Shown here in pieces: positions 62,883-64,000 of a stretch of DNA of 64,000 nt. This DNA comes from Acanthacorydalis orientalis (taxonomy: Eukaryota > Arthropoda > Insecta > Megaloptera > Corydalidae). The position numbers and the translations under genes are program-made. Location of the stretch: the NCBI GenBank assembly GCA_034766995.1, contig CM068314.1, positions 440,001 to 504,000 on the forward strand, in the 5' to 3' direction. Each line of letters starts with the position of its first letter. Positions within the stretch are counted from its first letter, which is position 1. The notes beneath the pieces are model-generated. The model had not been told where the DNA came from. It saw nothing but the letters and a program-made list of their open reading frames with translations, and did not search any database.

Positions 62883-63649
62883 TTTGAACACGACGGCTGT
62901 AACTGCGTCGGTCGCATATCGGGCGCAGCGGAAGACGGACGAGCCGACCGGATAAAATTTCAATCAGTAAACGCGCAGAAGAGGACTCGGAGCGGTCGCG
63001 TTAAACGGGAAATTACAGATTCGAAGGGACTCGAGGAGCGTTCGTCGCGGCGACGAAAACTAAACGAATCTCTTGCACGAGGGCGAAAGGCAGAGAGCGC
63101 GGACACGACACGCTCGCAAGAATAAATAAGAGTCTCACATTCTAGGCGACGAGACACCCGGCGGCTTCCTCCTCGTCGTCGAAATGAGAAACAAAACTCC
63201 GAGACGCGTTCCCTCTTGCGACTCGTCCGGATCGATTCGATGCACGAACAACTCTGTCCGGGAGAAGAGAAAAAAAAACCGTGTGAGTCGATTCGAACGT
63301 CTTCGCGCAGACCGACGAATCGACGACGCGTGCGGGCGGACGGAGAAACGACGAACGCGATTAAGGAACAACGATGGAGTTTGTACGGCTCGGCGGGTGC
63401 GCCTGCACGTACTTGACTCGTCGAAGACTGAAAGTTGCTACACGATTGCGAGCCGGTCGTCGTTCAAGAGCTGAATAGAGTGAGCTCACGACAATGTTCG
63501 TACGATTACGTTATTTTGCAGAACGCGACACCGTTTCTGTAAGACTTACTTCGGTAACGGCTTGCAAAAACAAAAAAAAAATTAAATGTAATAATTAATA
63601 GACGAAACGCAACAATAATCGCACTAAAACTTTTTCTGCGCCACGGTGA
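62883..63649 (-). promoter_or_regulatory. Upstream region of loqs, nothing further recognised
   Basis: CpG-rich leader and promoter sequence for the minus-strand loqs gene, with short arginine-rich frames on both strands that have no domain. No TATA box or second gene was identified. Confidence 0.35.
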
Positions 63650-63890
63650 TGTGAAGATGAGGGCGGCGGCGTCGAAATGCGGATAAGCGACAATCAAAAA
63701 CGATCAAGTTATTTAACATTTTCACAAATGTTAAATGACTTGTTTTCTCGGCCGGCAAATTTTTTTTTTTTTTAAAAAAAAAACAAAAAAGAAACAAATC
63801 TGATCAAAAACATTATAAAAATGTTTGATTGTTGTTCATGCTCATTTCGACGACGACGCCATTATCGCCCATTCCCAGTCAAGATTGTTA
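63650..63890. mobile_element. Foldback element with an internal perfect hairpin
   Basis: The left arm (GGCGTCGAAATGCGGATAAG, then CGACAATCAAAAACGATC) is inverted in the right arm (TGATTGTTGTTCATGCTCAT, then TTCGACGACGACGCC). Within it, ATTTAACATTTTCACAAATG starts a hairpin near 63710-63740. The arm words GAAATGCG.ATAA and ACAATCAAAAA match the element at 11150-11320. From 63890 to the window end I see nothing else. Confidence 0.55.
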
Positions 63891-64000
63891 AATCGAGTAC
63901 TGTACAATTCAAAATAGACTTGAACAAATTAAACTGGACATTAACATTTCCGCCGACTACCGAAATGCGCACAAAAACAACAATGACACAAATGAAAATG

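Overview
The window is eukaryotic and almost certainly from an arthropod, most likely an insect. It holds spliced genes with GT-AG introns and GC-rich third codon positions, many decayed mariner elements, a loquacious gene with three double-stranded-RNA-binding domains, and a PA28gamma gene. Hymenoptera would fit, but I cannot prove the order. All coding calls below rest on splice sites joined in phase by eye.

Layout. (1) 141-230: a possible 29-residue membrane micropeptide. (2) 397-20867, plus strand: the 3' part of a large gene (its 5' end lies outside the window). Its exons encode three repeated ankyrin modules, an acidic linker and a C-terminal domain that aligns with arginine kinase but has lost the catalytic residues. 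Its introns are loaded with mariner-type relics, one LINE tail, foldback elements and TA tracts. (3) 21668-25108, plus strand: a 390-residue paralogous gene with an N-terminal Dpy-30 motif and the same ankyrin module. (4) 25.5-28.7 kb: AT-rich sequence with diverged ~155-bp repeats. (5) 28.7-57.4 kb: satellite DNA. Array A has 155-bp monomers; array B has 41-bp monomers, first forward and then inverted; array C is a palindromic derivative of B; then two more A monomers follow. (6) 58498-28009, minus strand: a CCDC34-like coiled-coil gene whose last exon I found at 28085-28009, on the far side of the satellites. All the satellite DNA therefore sits inside one ~29.4-kb intron. (7) 59353-60337, plus strand: PA28gamma (PSME3), head to head with the CCDC34-like gene. 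(8) 62882-61265, minus strand: loquacious, tail to tail with PSME3. (9) Beyond 62.9 kb there is no further gene, only a foldback element.

How the parts may fit together. Dpy-30 motifs, ankyrin scaffolds, phosphagen-kinase folds and CCDC34 all recur in cilium or sperm-flagellum biology. A flagellar or testis role for the left-hand genes is a reasonable but untested inference. The two observations most worth following are the ankyrin-pseudo-arginine-kinase locus with a possible exon choice into the Dpy-30 gene, and the satellite-filled terminal intron of the CCDC34-like gene, which recalls the giant satellite-rich introns of Drosophila Y-linked fertility genes.
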